Shown here: positions 26,176 to 33,028 of the stretch, piece by piece
Position numbering within the stretch: the first letter of the stretch is position 1
How the letters are laid out: each line of letters starts with the position of its first letter
Origin: an uncultured Peptostreptococcaceae bacterium
Lineage (GTDB): Bacteria > Bacillota > Clostridia > Peptostreptococcales > Anaerovoracaceae
Length of the DNA: 39,454 nt
Direction of reading: 5' to 3'
Assembly (NCBI GenBank): GCA_905235115.1
Contig: CAJOKT010000018.1
Location: 1 to 39,454, forward strand
Notes under the pieces: model-generated
Seen by the model: only the letters and a program-made list of their open reading frames with translations
What the model was told of the DNA's origin: nothing
The model's database searches: none
Translations under genes and position numbers: made by a program

Positions 26176-27096
26176 TCAGTCCCCGTCTTCTCCAAGCACC
26201 TTCTCTATAAAATCAGCGGTCATCCTGTAATAGCTTTCAGGATCGCTGTTCAGGCTCTCCACATGCTCCGCCCCCTTGAAGAGGTGAAGCTCCTTGTATC
26301 CCCTGTATGCCTCGTACATCATCTCCGATTCATGATACGGGATGAAGCTGTCCTCCGTGCCGTGGCAGAAGCAGATGGGCACCTTGCCGTATTTCAGGAG
26401 CTTTATGGGCTGCACTTCCCCGAAGAAATAACCGAAAAAGACCCCTGACCCGAAGCTGCCCAGCTTCACCATCCACCTGGGCAGGTGGAACACCTTTGTG
26501 ATCTGCACATCCAGTACATCCTCCAGCTTCGCGAATCCGCAGTCGCAGATCATGAAGCTGACGTCCGGAATGTACTTGAGGGCCATAATCTGGAAGGACG
26601 CGCCCATGGACTCGCCGTGGAGCCCAAGGATGATGTCCCGGCCGTATCTTTTGCGGGTGTCCGCGATGAGGCTGATCAGGTCCTTGGATTCCTTCAGGCC
26701 CAGGGTGATCGGCTGGTCCTTGTTCTCTCCCTGTCCTCTGGTATCATATATGACGGAGTTGAAGCCCATGGCGTGATACATGAGAGCATACTTGGCGCTG
26801 CCCAGACGATTGTCGCCGAAACCGTGGGAAATGATCACGTACCTGTCGGACTCGATGCCTGCGGGAATGAAGGTACAGTGCAAAACATACCCGTCGGACA
26901 TCTCCACGGTGTAGGGGATCTTCCTGAGCTTGTCATAATCCTCCCATCGTCCGTGTTGTCTGAGATCCTTCACCCTCTCCTCAAAAGTTTTGTGAACAGG
27001 TCTGTTGACATACCTGGCCAAAAGATACGAAGCCCCGACGGCCGCGCCGCCCAAAGCACCAAGAGATATGAGGGCTGTTTTTCCTGAGTTTTTCAT
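26176..27096 (-). CDS. Membrane-anchored alpha/beta hydrolase
   Basis: 306 residues from ATG 27096, chosen because GGAGG lies eight bases upstream; upstream in-frame codons to 27177 lack an RBS. Residues ~7-28 are a hydrophobic, Gly/Ala-rich anchor. The hydrolase core has the oxyanion motif SHGFGDN (90-96), the nucleophile elbow GESMG (S163), Asp in HGTEDSF (D249) and His in GAEHVES (H278): a complete Ser-Asp-His triad. The family (serine aminopeptidase/BAAT-like esterases) cleaves esters or amides of unknown identity. It is the first gene of the seven-gene leftward operon, with a good promoter about 75 bases upstream. Confidence 0.85.
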   Translation of the reverse strand: MKNSGKTALISLGALGGAAVGASYLLARYVNRPVHKTFEERVKDLRQHGRWEDYDKLRKIPYTVEMSDGYVLHCTFIPAGIESDRYVIISHGFGDNRLGSAKYALMYHAMGFNSVIYDTRGQGENKDQPITLGLKESKDLISLIADTRKRYGRDIILGLHGESMGASFQIMALKYIPDVSFMICDCGFAKLEDVLDVQITKVFHLPRWMVKLGSFGSGVFFGYFFGEVQPIKLLKYGKVPICFCHGTEDSFIPYHESEMMYEAYRGYKELHLFKGAEHVESLNSDPESYYRMTADFIEKVLGEDGD

Positions 27097-27168
27097 TTCT
27101 TCTTCCTCCGTATATCCGGAAAGAACCGATGCAGCACAAACGTGCGGTGCGCAGGCTGCGCCCTTTAG

Positions 27169-27197
27169 ATTATACATTATTTGATTTGTCCATACAA
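27169..27197 (-). promoter_or_regulatory. Promoter of the leftward hydrolase-gcv operon (TTGTAT-17-TATAAT)
   Basis: The -35 TTGTAT is at 27197-27192 and the -10 TATAAT at 27174-27169 on the minus strand, with a 17-base spacer. It lies back to back with the gntR promoter. No other strong promoter was seen inside the operon. Confidence 0.75.
27186..27197. promoter_or_regulatory. Candidate GntR operator overlapping the leftward -35
   Basis: TTGTCCATACAA has inverted arms TTGT and ACAA around four bases. This form is similar to many FadR/GntR-type sites (xxGTxxxxACxx) and covers the -35 element. Binding by the divergent GntR protein is inferred. Confidence 0.4.
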
Positions 27198-27261
27198 GAT
27201 TTTGATTTTTATAAAGATGGCCCGGGGCAGGTTTTTTGCGCGTGGTAAACCGGATCTCTGC

Positions 27262-27291
27262 TTGACACCCTGAAGGGGAGGATAATATACT
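27262..27291 (+). promoter_or_regulatory. Promoter of gntR-aminotransferase operon (TTGACA-18-TATACT)
   Basis: A consensus TTGACA at 27262-27267 and TATACT at 27286-27291, 18 bases apart. The expected start of transcription is near 27298, just before a 12-bp palindrome. Confidence 0.7.
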
Positions 27292-27302
27292 TTAGATGAT
27301 GT

Positions 27303-27314
27303 TTCGTGCACGAA
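27303..27314. promoter_or_regulatory. Perfect 12-bp palindrome TTCGTGCACGAA, candidate autoregulatory operator
   Basis: It lies at about +5 to +16 of the gntR transcript, between promoter and RBS, a normal place for a repressor site. The CGTGCACG core fits a dimeric winged-helix regulator. Its arms differ from the palindrome at 27186, so one protein may not bind both. Confidence 0.45.
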
Positions 27315-27355
27315 CAACACTTGGCGCGGCGCAGTACCAGAGAAAGGAAAGACCC

Positions 27356-27979
27356 ATGGATATTATCAAGAAGAGCATGAAGGACCAGATCTACGATCTG
27401 CTCCGGGAACGGATCCTCGGAGGTCAGTACAAGTTCGGGGATAAGATCAACATCCTCACCCTCTCCACCGAACTGGGCGTATCCAACACTCCCATCCGCG
27501 AAGCCATCTCCATGCTGGAGCGTGACGGACTGGTGAAGGTCACACCCAACGCCGGGCCGAGAGTCATCGAGTATTCCCCCGCCCTTTTCCGCCAGGTGGA
27601 GAAGGCCATGGAGACCCTGATTCTTGGAGCGCTGGAGCACAACGTCTCACTGGACAGGCTGGAGAAGCTGGTAAAGCTCCTTGACGCCTCCCTCAAAAGT
27701 CAGGAAAAGAGCTACAATTCCCGCAACTATCATAAATACATCCAGGATTCCCTCGGATTCGACTCCTGCTTCATAAAGTGCGCATCCAACCCCTTCCTGG
27801 ACAAGATGTACCGGGAGATCTACGACATATTCTATCTCGTGACCCTCTACGACCACGAACAGAACGAAAGCGAGCGGCTCAACATAATAAATGAGCACAG
27901 AGATATCCTGGAAGCCATCCGGGCGGAGGACATTCCCGCCGCCCGCAGCCTCATAATCAAGCATTACCACAAAATGTGA
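27356..27979 (+). CDS. GntR-family transcriptional regulator (FadR/FCD-like)
   Basis: 207 residues from ATG 27356, preceded by AAAGGA; a longer frame from 27296 would begin before the palindrome and has no RBS. Residues ~5-72 are the winged helix: IYDLLRERILGGQYKFGDKI, LSTELGVSNTPIREAISMLERDGLV (recognition helix), then the wing. Residues ~80-207 are all-helical, like the FCD effector domain, with His/Asp residues (HNVSLD, YDHEQNESE, NEHRDIL, KHYHK) that could hold a metal or carboxylate ligand. It probably represses its own operon and perhaps the divergent gcv operon in response to a small acid; this is inferred from position. It is 12 bases before the aminotransferase gene. Confidence 0.88.
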   Translation: MDIIKKSMKDQIYDLLRERILGGQYKFGDKINILTLSTELGVSNTPIREAISMLERDGLVKVTPNAGPRVIEYSPALFRQVEKAMETLILGALEHNVSLDRLEKLVKLLDASLKSQEKSYNSRNYHKYIQDSLGFDSCFIKCASNPFLDKMYREIYDIFYLVTLYDHEQNESERLNIINEHRDILEAIRAEDIPAARSLIIKHYHKM

Positions 27980-27991
27980 AGGAGAACAGAT

Positions 27992-29182
27992 ATGATTTCC
28001 AATTCCATGAGACCCAGAGTTAACGGAAGTTCCGCCATCCGCCGCATGTTCGAGGAGGGCAAAAAACTGGCCGCAGTCTACGGCCCGGAGAACGTATATG
28101 ACTTCAGCCTGGGGAACCCCAATGTCCCCGCACCCGATGAGCTCAAGGACGCCATGATCCACATCCTTGAGACTGAGGATCCACTGAAGCTTCACGGCTA
28201 CATGTCCAACGCCGGCTTCGAGGAGACCAGACAGGCCATAGCGGAGGATCTGAACAGCCGCTATGGTACGTCTTATTCCGCTGCCAACGTGGTCATGACC
28301 GCCGGCGCAGGCGCTGCCATGAACATCACCATGAAGTCCCTGCTTGACCCCGGTGACGAGGTGGTGGTCTTTGCCCCGTACTTTCTTGAATACAACAACT
28401 ATATAGCCAATTTCGGCGCGGTCCCCGTTATGGTCAGTCCGGATCCGGAGTCGGGCTTCATGCCCAACATCGCCGAGATGGTCTCCCGGATCACGCCCAA
28501 GACCAGAGCCGTGATCGTCAACAACCCCAACAACCCGACAGGTGCGGTGTACCCCGCCGAGGTCATCACCAGGCTGGCGGATGCGCTCAGATCGAAGCAG
28601 GAAGAACTGGGTACCGTCATCTATATCATTTCCGATGAGCCCTACAGAGAGCTGGTCTACGGCGAGGCCAAGGTGCCCCACATCCCGGACTTCTACGACA
28701 ACACCGTCGTCTGCTATTCCTACAGCAAATCTCTGTCACTTCCCGGCGAGCGTATCGGCTACGTGCTGGTGCCCTCCCGATCCGATGGGTGGGAAGAGTT
28801 CGCCCTGTCTCTGGCCACGGCCAACAGATTCCTGGGCATCGTAAACGCCCCATCCCTCCAGCAGCTGGCCATAGCCCGCTGTACCGAACTCCGGTCCAAC
28901 GTGGGCTTCTACGAGAAAAACGGCCGCGACCTCTACGAGGGTCTGACAGCCATGGGATTCAGCTGCATCAAGCCCGACGGTGCATTCTATCTCTGGGTCA
29001 AGAGCCCCATAGATGATGACGCAGCCTTCTGCGACGAACTTAAGGATGAACGTGTCCTGGCCACCCCCGGAAGCGCCTTCATGGGCCCCGGCTACTTCAG
29101 GCTTTCCTACTGCGTCTCCCACGAGACCGTGGTGAACTCCATGCCCGGCTTCAGGAAGGTTGCGGAGAGGTATTTTGGATAA
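27992..29182 (+). CDS. Class I/II PLP-dependent aminotransferase (AspC-like)
   Basis: 396 residues. The PLP Schiff-base lysine is K246 in YSYSKSLSLPGERIGY. Other fold-type I motifs are FSLGNPNVPAP, TAGAGAAMNITMKSLL (phosphate contact), VNNPNNPTGAVYP (Asn), ISDEPYRELVY (Asp/Tyr) and the C-terminal Arg in GYFRLSYC. It moves an amino group from an amino acid to a 2-oxo acid in the cytosol. The substrate may be aspartate, alanine or an aromatic amino acid; sequence alone does not decide. AAGGAGA precedes the ATG. It forms an operon with gntR and ends at a strong terminator. Confidence 0.92.
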   Translation: MISNSMRPRVNGSSAIRRMFEEGKKLAAVYGPENVYDFSLGNPNVPAPDELKDAMIHILETEDPLKLHGYMSNAGFEETRQAIAEDLNSRYGTSYSAANVVMTAGAGAAMNITMKSLLDPGDEVVVFAPYFLEYNNYIANFGAVPVMVSPDPESGFMPNIAEMVSRITPKTRAVIVNNPNNPTGAVYPAEVITRLADALRSKQEELGTVIYIISDEPYRELVYGEAKVPHIPDFYDNTVVCYSYSKSLSLPGERIGYVLVPSRSDGWEEFALSLATANRFLGIVNAPSLQQLAIARCTELRSNVGFYEKNGRDLYEGLTAMGFSCIKPDGAFYLWVKSPIDDDAAFCDELKDERVLATPGSAFMGPGYFRLSYCVSHETVVNSMPGFRKVAERYFG

Positions 29183-29193
29183 TTCAATATGGT

Positions 29194-29228
29194 AAAAAGG
29201 GCGCGGGAAACCTGCGCCCTTTTTTTTA
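29194..29228 (+). terminator. Intrinsic terminator after the aminotransferase gene
   Basis: GGGCGCGG, GAAA loop, CCTGCGCCC (one bulged T), followed by eight T residues. It begins about 12 bases after the stop codon. Confidence 0.92.
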
Positions 29229-29232
29229 GAGA

Positions 29233-29261
29233 TGTAACGAATCGCTCTTTTCTTTCGTTTT
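29233..29261 (+). promoter_or_regulatory. ECF-type promoter TGTAAC-17-CGTTTT, probably autoregulated
   Basis: TGTAAC (29233-29238) and CGTTTT (29256-29261) with 17 bases between resemble the AAC/CGT elements of ECF sigma promoters rather than sigma-A. It lies directly upstream of an ECF sigma gene, so autoregulation is likely. The leader to the GTG start is about 27 bases. Confidence 0.5.
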
Positions 29262-29294
29262 ATTAGTTGAAAACGACATCAAGGAGAATTCAGC

Positions 29295-29828
29295 GTGCTT
29301 GCGATTTGCTTTTCGACTCTTTTGGAAGAGAGTTCCCGCACAAAGTTCACAAGGATGGTTGAGAAATATGAGCGTCTCCTGTTTTACGTGGCCAGAGATA
29401 TTTTGAATGATGACTATCTGGCCGAGGACGCTGTACAGGAAACCTTTCTTAAGGTCGCAAAAAATTTTTCAAAAGTCGGCGACATCAACTCCGGCAAAAC
29501 GAAGTACTTCCTTGTAGTGGTAACGAAAAACACTGCCCTGGATATGCTTAGGAAAGAAATGCGAAGGCCCGACATCAACGCAATGAGTTTGAACGATCTC
29601 ACAGAAAAAACTGTGCCGGCGAGAGCATTCGACGATATCGATGCATTTGAACTTGGGGAGTTGGTCATGGAACTTCCGGAGAATCTAAAGACGGTCTTGT
29701 ATCTGTATGGGATATATGGATACACTTTCAACGAGATCTCGAACCTGATGAATCTTTCCGTCTCAGCAGTAAAAGGGAGATACTATAGGGCTCGTAAACT
29801 TCTGTCAGAAATGATCAAAAGGGGGTAA
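29295..29828 (+). CDS. ECF-type RNA polymerase sigma factor
   Basis: 177 residues, starting at GTG 29295 with AAGGAG eight bases upstream. Region 2 covers residues ~22-90: VARDILNDDYLAEDAVQETFLKVAKNF, then SGKTKYFLVVVTKNTALDMLRKE. Region 4 is ~125-172: LPENLKTVLYLYGIYGYTFNEISNLMNLSVSAVKGRYYRARKLL, a helix-turn-helix for the -35. Regions 1 and 3 are missing, as in ECF sigmas. It is followed seven bases on by a membrane protein of anti-sigma type. The trigger is unknown; surface stress would be usual. Confidence 0.9.
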   Translation: MLAICFSTLLEESSRTKFTRMVEKYERLLFYVARDILNDDYLAEDAVQETFLKVAKNFSKVGDINSGKTKYFLVVVTKNTALDMLRKEMRRPDINAMSLNDLTEKTVPARAFDDIDAFELGELVMELPENLKTVLYLYGIYGYTFNEISNLMNLSVSAVKGRYYRARKLLSEMIKRG

Positions 29829-29834
29829 ACATAT

Positions 29835-30521
29835 ATGGAAGACAGATTGGTAACAGCCTTAGAATTGGCGCTGAACAACGACATACGAAATCTGCCAACG
29901 CTTGATGAATACTCGGAAACTTACTCGTTTAGAAGAAGTTTCCGGGAAAAGCTTGCCAATATAGCCGCCTCATCTGAATACGCATTTGTGAGTTTAGGAC
30001 GACACAGGATACGCAGGGCCATTGCAATTGCTTTGGTTGCAGCATTACTGGTTGCTCTTTCGGGCATAGTGTATGCTGCGGAGAGGTTCGTGTTATATCC
30101 AGTTTCACAAGATAGCCCTGAATGGAAGACCTATGAATCTCATGAGGAAATGATTGAAGCTCTGATGGTGGATGAAAGTGTTTTGAAAGACTGCACAACA
30201 GAGCAACTGCTAAAGGCCACCTTGGAGTATCCTCTAATCGTAGATGTGCTTCTTAACGGCGCAGTGATCAAATCTGATGAAAGAGATGATCACTATAATC
30301 TGTCTTATGAGGCCGGCATTGATGTTGTCAGAAAGTACTGTACCGCTTTAGATCTGCTTCTGAATAGGGGCGACTTGCCTCGATTGCTGGAGTCACTTGA
30401 TCAGAACTCATTCATAGCCGGACTTGATTGTTCGGAAACCAACAAATCTATCGCTCCCATGGTTCTCGAAGCAATAAGAGAATATGTGGAGATAGAATAT
30501 CAGTATGGCGCACAGAAGTAA
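29835..30521 (+). CDS. Single-pass membrane protein, probable anti-sigma factor
   Basis: 228 residues. Residues 1-60 are cytoplasmic (EDRLVTALELALNNDI, YSFRRSFREKLANIAA), 62-83 form one transmembrane helix, and 84-228 lie outside. The N-terminal pattern and position right after an ECF sigma gene are typical of Firmicutes anti-sigma proteins, though no HxxxCxxC zinc motif is visible. The outer part (SHEEMIEALMVDESVL...TTEQLLKATLEYPLIVDVLL) is clearly homologous to the next, secreted gene product (THDQMVEAVYVDKSQL...STEELLSAVLEYPLSVDILL). The two may interact or sense the same thing. The function of that shared domain is not known to me. Confidence 0.7.
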   Translation: MEDRLVTALELALNNDIRNLPTLDEYSETYSFRRSFREKLANIAASSEYAFVSLGRHRIRRAIAIALVAALLVALSGIVYAAERFVLYPVSQDSPEWKTYESHEEMIEALMVDESVLKDCTTEQLLKATLEYPLIVDVLLNGAVIKSDERDDHYNLSYEAGIDVVRKYCTALDLLLNRGDLPRLLESLDQNSFIAGLDCSETNKSIAPMVLEAIREYVEIEYQYGAQK

Positions 30522-30547
30522 TGTGTTTCAAGGAAAGGAGAAGAAAA

Positions 30548-31039
30548 ATGAAGAGATTAGTTGCCTTTTTAACCGTTATTACAATGCTATCACTCTGCTT
30601 CTGTTGGATCGGTGTGTCAGCAGATCAAGTCCAAAGTAGTCAGAATTCTTTGTATTCGATAAATGTGGAAAGTGATATTTGGGATACATTTACCACTCAC
30701 GACCAGATGGTCGAAGCAGTTTATGTAGACAAATCTCAGTTAGCTGGCCTCTCAACAGAAGAATTGCTATCTGCCGTTTTGGAATACCCTTTAAGTGTGG
30801 ATATCCTATTATATGACACCCCACTGGAAGCCGTGAATAATGTAAGAATCCAGTGTCCTGCACTTGATGTTTTGCTTCAGCGTAATGACGTTTTCGATGT
30901 CATAGAAAACCTTAATAGAGGTGCCCTTATCAATAGTTTGCGTTGCCCGGACGTTAATAAAAGCATTGCCGGCATGGTACTTGATACGCTCGAATTATAC
31001 TTGCTGTCTTCCTTTGATGATACTTCCCGTGAACCCTAA
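30548..31039 (+). CDS. Secreted protein, N-terminal part of a probably frameshifted gene
   Basis: 163 residues from ATG 30548 (AAAGGAG upstream). A signal peptide (KRLVAFLTVITMLSLCFCWIGVSA) is followed by the domain shared with the preceding membrane protein: TTHDQMVEAV, STEELLSAVLEYPLSVDILLYDT, ALDVLLQRNDV, DVNKSIAGMVLDTLELYLL. It ends REP-stop at 31037-31039. In related secreted proteins I recall, this domain runs on into a YNCHSYAWY domain, which here follows in the -1 frame. Adding one C to the CCC at 31034-31036 would join the frames (REPLTRTTITY...). It is therefore likely the front of one broken gene. Confidence 0.7.
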   Translation: MKRLVAFLTVITMLSLCFCWIGVSADQVQSSQNSLYSINVESDIWDTFTTHDQMVEAVYVDKSQLAGLSTEELLSAVLEYPLSVDILLYDTPLEAVNNVRIQCPALDVLLQRNDVFDVIENLNRGALINSLRCPDVNKSIAGMVLDTLELYLLSSFDDTSREP

Positions 31040-31065
31040 CGAGGACAACTATAACATATACAAAT

Positions 31066-31500
31066 GTGACTGTATACACTCCAAAAGGAACAGCTGTGGC
31101 CGCTCTTTATGCCACAAATGATTTCACTAATGCAGAGAAAACGGCTCTTAACAATGCAGCCATGTCAAGCTATCCAAACGCGACATATATTGGTTCTTCA
31201 ACAGCTAAATATAATTGCCACTCCTATGCCTGGTACAGCGCGTCTACAAGTAACACCAGATGGATCAGTTACCCATCTGCTTATATGACTGACGGCAGTT
31301 ACACTCAAACTACAACACCCGCTGTGGGTCGAAAAATCTATTATCCCAATGGTAGCCACTCGGCAATCATATATTCTGCAGGTCCATCAGCAAAAGCTTC
31401 AATTGTAACATCAAAGTGGGGTAACGGCCCACTGATGCGTCATACTGCTGGTTATTGTCCTTATACATCAACCAGTTTATCCATTTGGTATAGGCCGTGA
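31066..31500 (+). pseudogene. C-terminal CHAP/NlpC-like domain (YNCHSYAWY), split from upstream part by a frameshift
   Basis: The frame is open from 31033, just after a TGA at 31030-31032, to the stop at 31500. The first start codon, GTG 31066, has no RBS at usual spacing (GAGG is 21 bases away). The sequence has a Cys-His arrangement: TAKYNCHSYAWYS, then PNGSHSAIIY, VTSKWGNGPLMRH. This resembles papain-like CHAP/NlpC amidase or peptidase folds (Cys first, His later) and is known to me from secreted Clostridia proteins. If the break is real, the exported product is truncated and this domain is probably not made. A sequencing error in the CCC run would restore a full secreted enzyme. Confidence 0.6.
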
Positions 31501-31531
31501 TCCGGATCGTTATTGTTATATCTCCATTTAA

Positions 31532-31556
31532 GGCGCAGACATTCTGCGCCTTTTTT
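31532..31556 (+). terminator. Intrinsic terminator of the ECF sigma operon
   Basis: GGCGCAGA, CAT, TCTGCGCC (8-bp stem) followed by TTTTTTG. Its last T is one base from the -35 of the next promoter, a very compact junction. Confidence 0.92.
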
Positions 31557-31557
31557 G

Positions 31558-31586
31558 TTGACACGCTGCTCCCAAAGGAGTATATT
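31558..31586 (+). promoter_or_regulatory. Promoter of the DUF3990/HTH pair (TTGACA-17-TATATT)
   Basis: Consensus -35 TTGACA (31558-31563) and -10 TATATT (31581-31586), 17 bases apart. Transcription should begin near 31593, about 40 bases before the ATG. The spacer holds an inverted repeat. Confidence 0.85.
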
Positions 31587-31614
31587 TTGATCAGACTATA
31601 CTCCCACAGGAGTA
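31569..31614. promoter_or_regulatory. Two similar palindromic operators (CTCC-N4-GGAG)
   Basis: Site 1 is CTCCCAAAGGAG (31569-31580), exactly inside the -35/-10 spacer. Site 2 is TACTCCCACAGGAGTA (31599-31614), downstream of the start of transcription. Their centres are 32 bp apart, near three helical turns, so two dimers would sit on the same face. The HTH protein encoded by the second gene is the likely ligand. Confidence 0.65.
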
Positions 31615-31632
31615 CTATACAAGGAGCAGCTC

Positions 31633-32310
31633 ATGATCCAGCGCATTTTTCATGGTTCAGATCACATAATTGAGAGGCCGCTGTTCGGATATGGCAAGGC
31701 ATATAATGATTACGGCCTTGGTTTCTATTGTACGGATTCTATTGACATGGCCAGGGAATGGGGAGCATCGCGTCTGAAGGACGGGTTTGCCAACATTTAC
31801 GATATTGAGATCGATGGCCTGGCGATCCTGGACCTGAACGACAGCGACAAGTGCATCCTGAACTGGCTGGCAGTTCTGCTCCAAAACCGGGAATTCGATA
31901 CGTCTTCAAATCTGGCCTTTGATGCCAGAAACTATATTTTGGACAATTTCCTGATAGACTATTCCAAAGCAGATATCATGCTGGGCTACAGGGCGGATGA
32001 CAGTTACTTCTCCTTCGCGCAGGATTTTTTGAACGGCGCCATCTCGTATCGTCAGCTCAACAACGCGATGCACTTAGGTAAGCTTGGGCAGCAGATCGTT
32101 CTCAAGAGTGAGAAGGCTTTTGACCGCGTCAGATTCGTGGGCTTCGATATCGCTTCAAGCGACGAATGGTTTGCAAAAAAAGAGATGCGCGACAACGCTG
32201 CCCGAAGTGAGTATTTCAACATAGAACGAAACAGACGTCAGAAGGGCGATCTGTATATCACCACCATACTGGACGAGGAGATAAAACAAGATGATACGCG
32301 CCTACGATAA
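31633..32310 (+). CDS. DUF3990-family toxin-like protein (ADP-ribosyltransferase-like fold)
   Basis: 225 residues with AAGGAG six bases before the ATG. The N-terminus has the DUF3990 pattern: FHGSD (H7), then NDYGLGFYCTDSIDMAREWG (residues ~25-44). The H...GFY-T layout resembles H-Y-E-type ADP-ribosyltransferases, with the Tyr in GFYCT; the third catalytic residue cannot be fixed by eye. The middle (FDARNYILDNFLIDYSKADIMLGYRADDSYFSFAQDFL) is also conserved in the family as I know it. The gene overlaps the following HTH gene by 20 bases, as in two-gene toxin-antitoxin or phage-defence modules. Toxicity and target are inferred, not shown. Confidence 0.72.
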   Translation: MIQRIFHGSDHIIERPLFGYGKAYNDYGLGFYCTDSIDMAREWGASRLKDGFANIYDIEIDGLAILDLNDSDKCILNWLAVLLQNREFDTSSNLAFDARNYILDNFLIDYSKADIMLGYRADDSYFSFAQDFLNGAISYRQLNNAMHLGKLGQQIVLKSEKAFDRVRFVGFDIASSDEWFAKKEMRDNAARSEYFNIERNRRQKGDLYITTILDEEIKQDDTRLR

Positions 32311-32935
32311 GATATATTTGGAAAAAGCCCGCAGCAATTTAGCACATATGCTGGACTTCGCGGTGAACGATCTTCACTGTGATCTCATATACTTCTGGGA
32401 GCGATTCATAAACAGCAACCTTGCTGATCGTTTCGAACACGGCGAATCGACCGTGATCGCAGGAATGTCAGGGATCGAGATGGCCTATTCCGTACTCGGC
32501 GGTGATACCGGCCGCGTGAATGTAAAGCCCAGGGATCACCGTTCAGAGGAATACTGGCTTGGATGGGCCCTTGCCTACTATCAGTGGGAAACCGGACTCA
32601 CGTTCAGGGATATCGCAAGTCCGGACAAGATCACGGGGATCCGCTCCCTGTACTCTCCTTATCACGAAATGGATATCCGTCACTTCTGTGATGTCATGGA
32701 CGAGCTATATCTGAAAAGAAGCAGAGAAACAAGACTTAAACACTATAGAAACCAGGTCGGACTCAGCCAGTCCCAGCTTGCCGAAAAAAGCGGCATTCCC
32801 CTCAGGACCATACAGCAATATGAGCAGCGCCAGAAGAACATAAACATGGCACGGGCAGAATACATAGTCCGCCTGGCTAAAGCTCTCTACTGCAGCCCCG
32901 AAGACCTGATTGAAAAAGTATCTGCACAGCGGTGA
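32291..32935 (+). CDS. XRE-type HTH protein, probable antitoxin/autorepressor of the DUF3990 pair
   Basis: 214 residues. The start ATG 32291 lies within the upstream gene, with GAGGAG about ten bases before it. Residues ~1-140 form an unnamed domain (EYWLGWALAYYQWETGLTF, DIRHFCDVMDELY). Residues ~148-208 are a clear HTH_XRE fold: LKHYRNQVGLSQSQLAEKSGIPLRTIQQYEQ...LAKALYCSPEDLIE. The long N-terminal domain may bind and neutralise the DUF3990 protein while the HTH binds the CTCC-N4-GGAG sites; this is inferred from layout. There is no clear terminator on this strand after the stop; the stem at 32965 serves the opposite strand. Confidence 0.78.
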   Translation: MIRAYDKIYLEKARSNLAHMLDFAVNDLHCDLIYFWERFINSNLADRFEHGESTVIAGMSGIEMAYSVLGGDTGRVNVKPRDHRSEEYWLGWALAYYQWETGLTFRDIASPDKITGIRSLYSPYHEMDIRHFCDVMDELYLKRSRETRLKHYRNQVGLSQSQLAEKSGIPLRTIQQYEQRQKNINMARAEYIVRLAKALYCSPEDLIEKVSAQR

Positions 32936-32964
32936 ATGTGAGTTTTCCCGATCGATCATAATAT

Positions 32965-32990
32965 AAAAAACCCCCTGTTACAAAAGGAGG
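32965..32990 (-). terminator. Terminator of the leftward RHS/immunity operon
   Basis: On the minus strand CCTCCT (32990-32985), a short loop, AGGGGG (32976-32971; one G-U pair), then TTTTTT. It lies 39 bases after the stop of the small gene. Confidence 0.65.
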
Positions 32991-33028
32991 CTATTATTGC
33001 AGTGGTTTGTTGCCATTATGCTATCTAT

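Noticed and set aside
25160-26230. 356-residue plus-strand frame
   Set aside because: Shadow of the ATP-grasp gene in the opposite strand.
27647-28681. 344-residue minus-strand frame
   Set aside because: Opposite gntR and the aminotransferase gene; no RBS or domain.
31030-31045. Programmed -1 ribosomal frameshift
   Set aside because: No slippery heptamer; GAACCCTAA does not allow good re-pairing after a -1 slip, so mutation or error is preferred.
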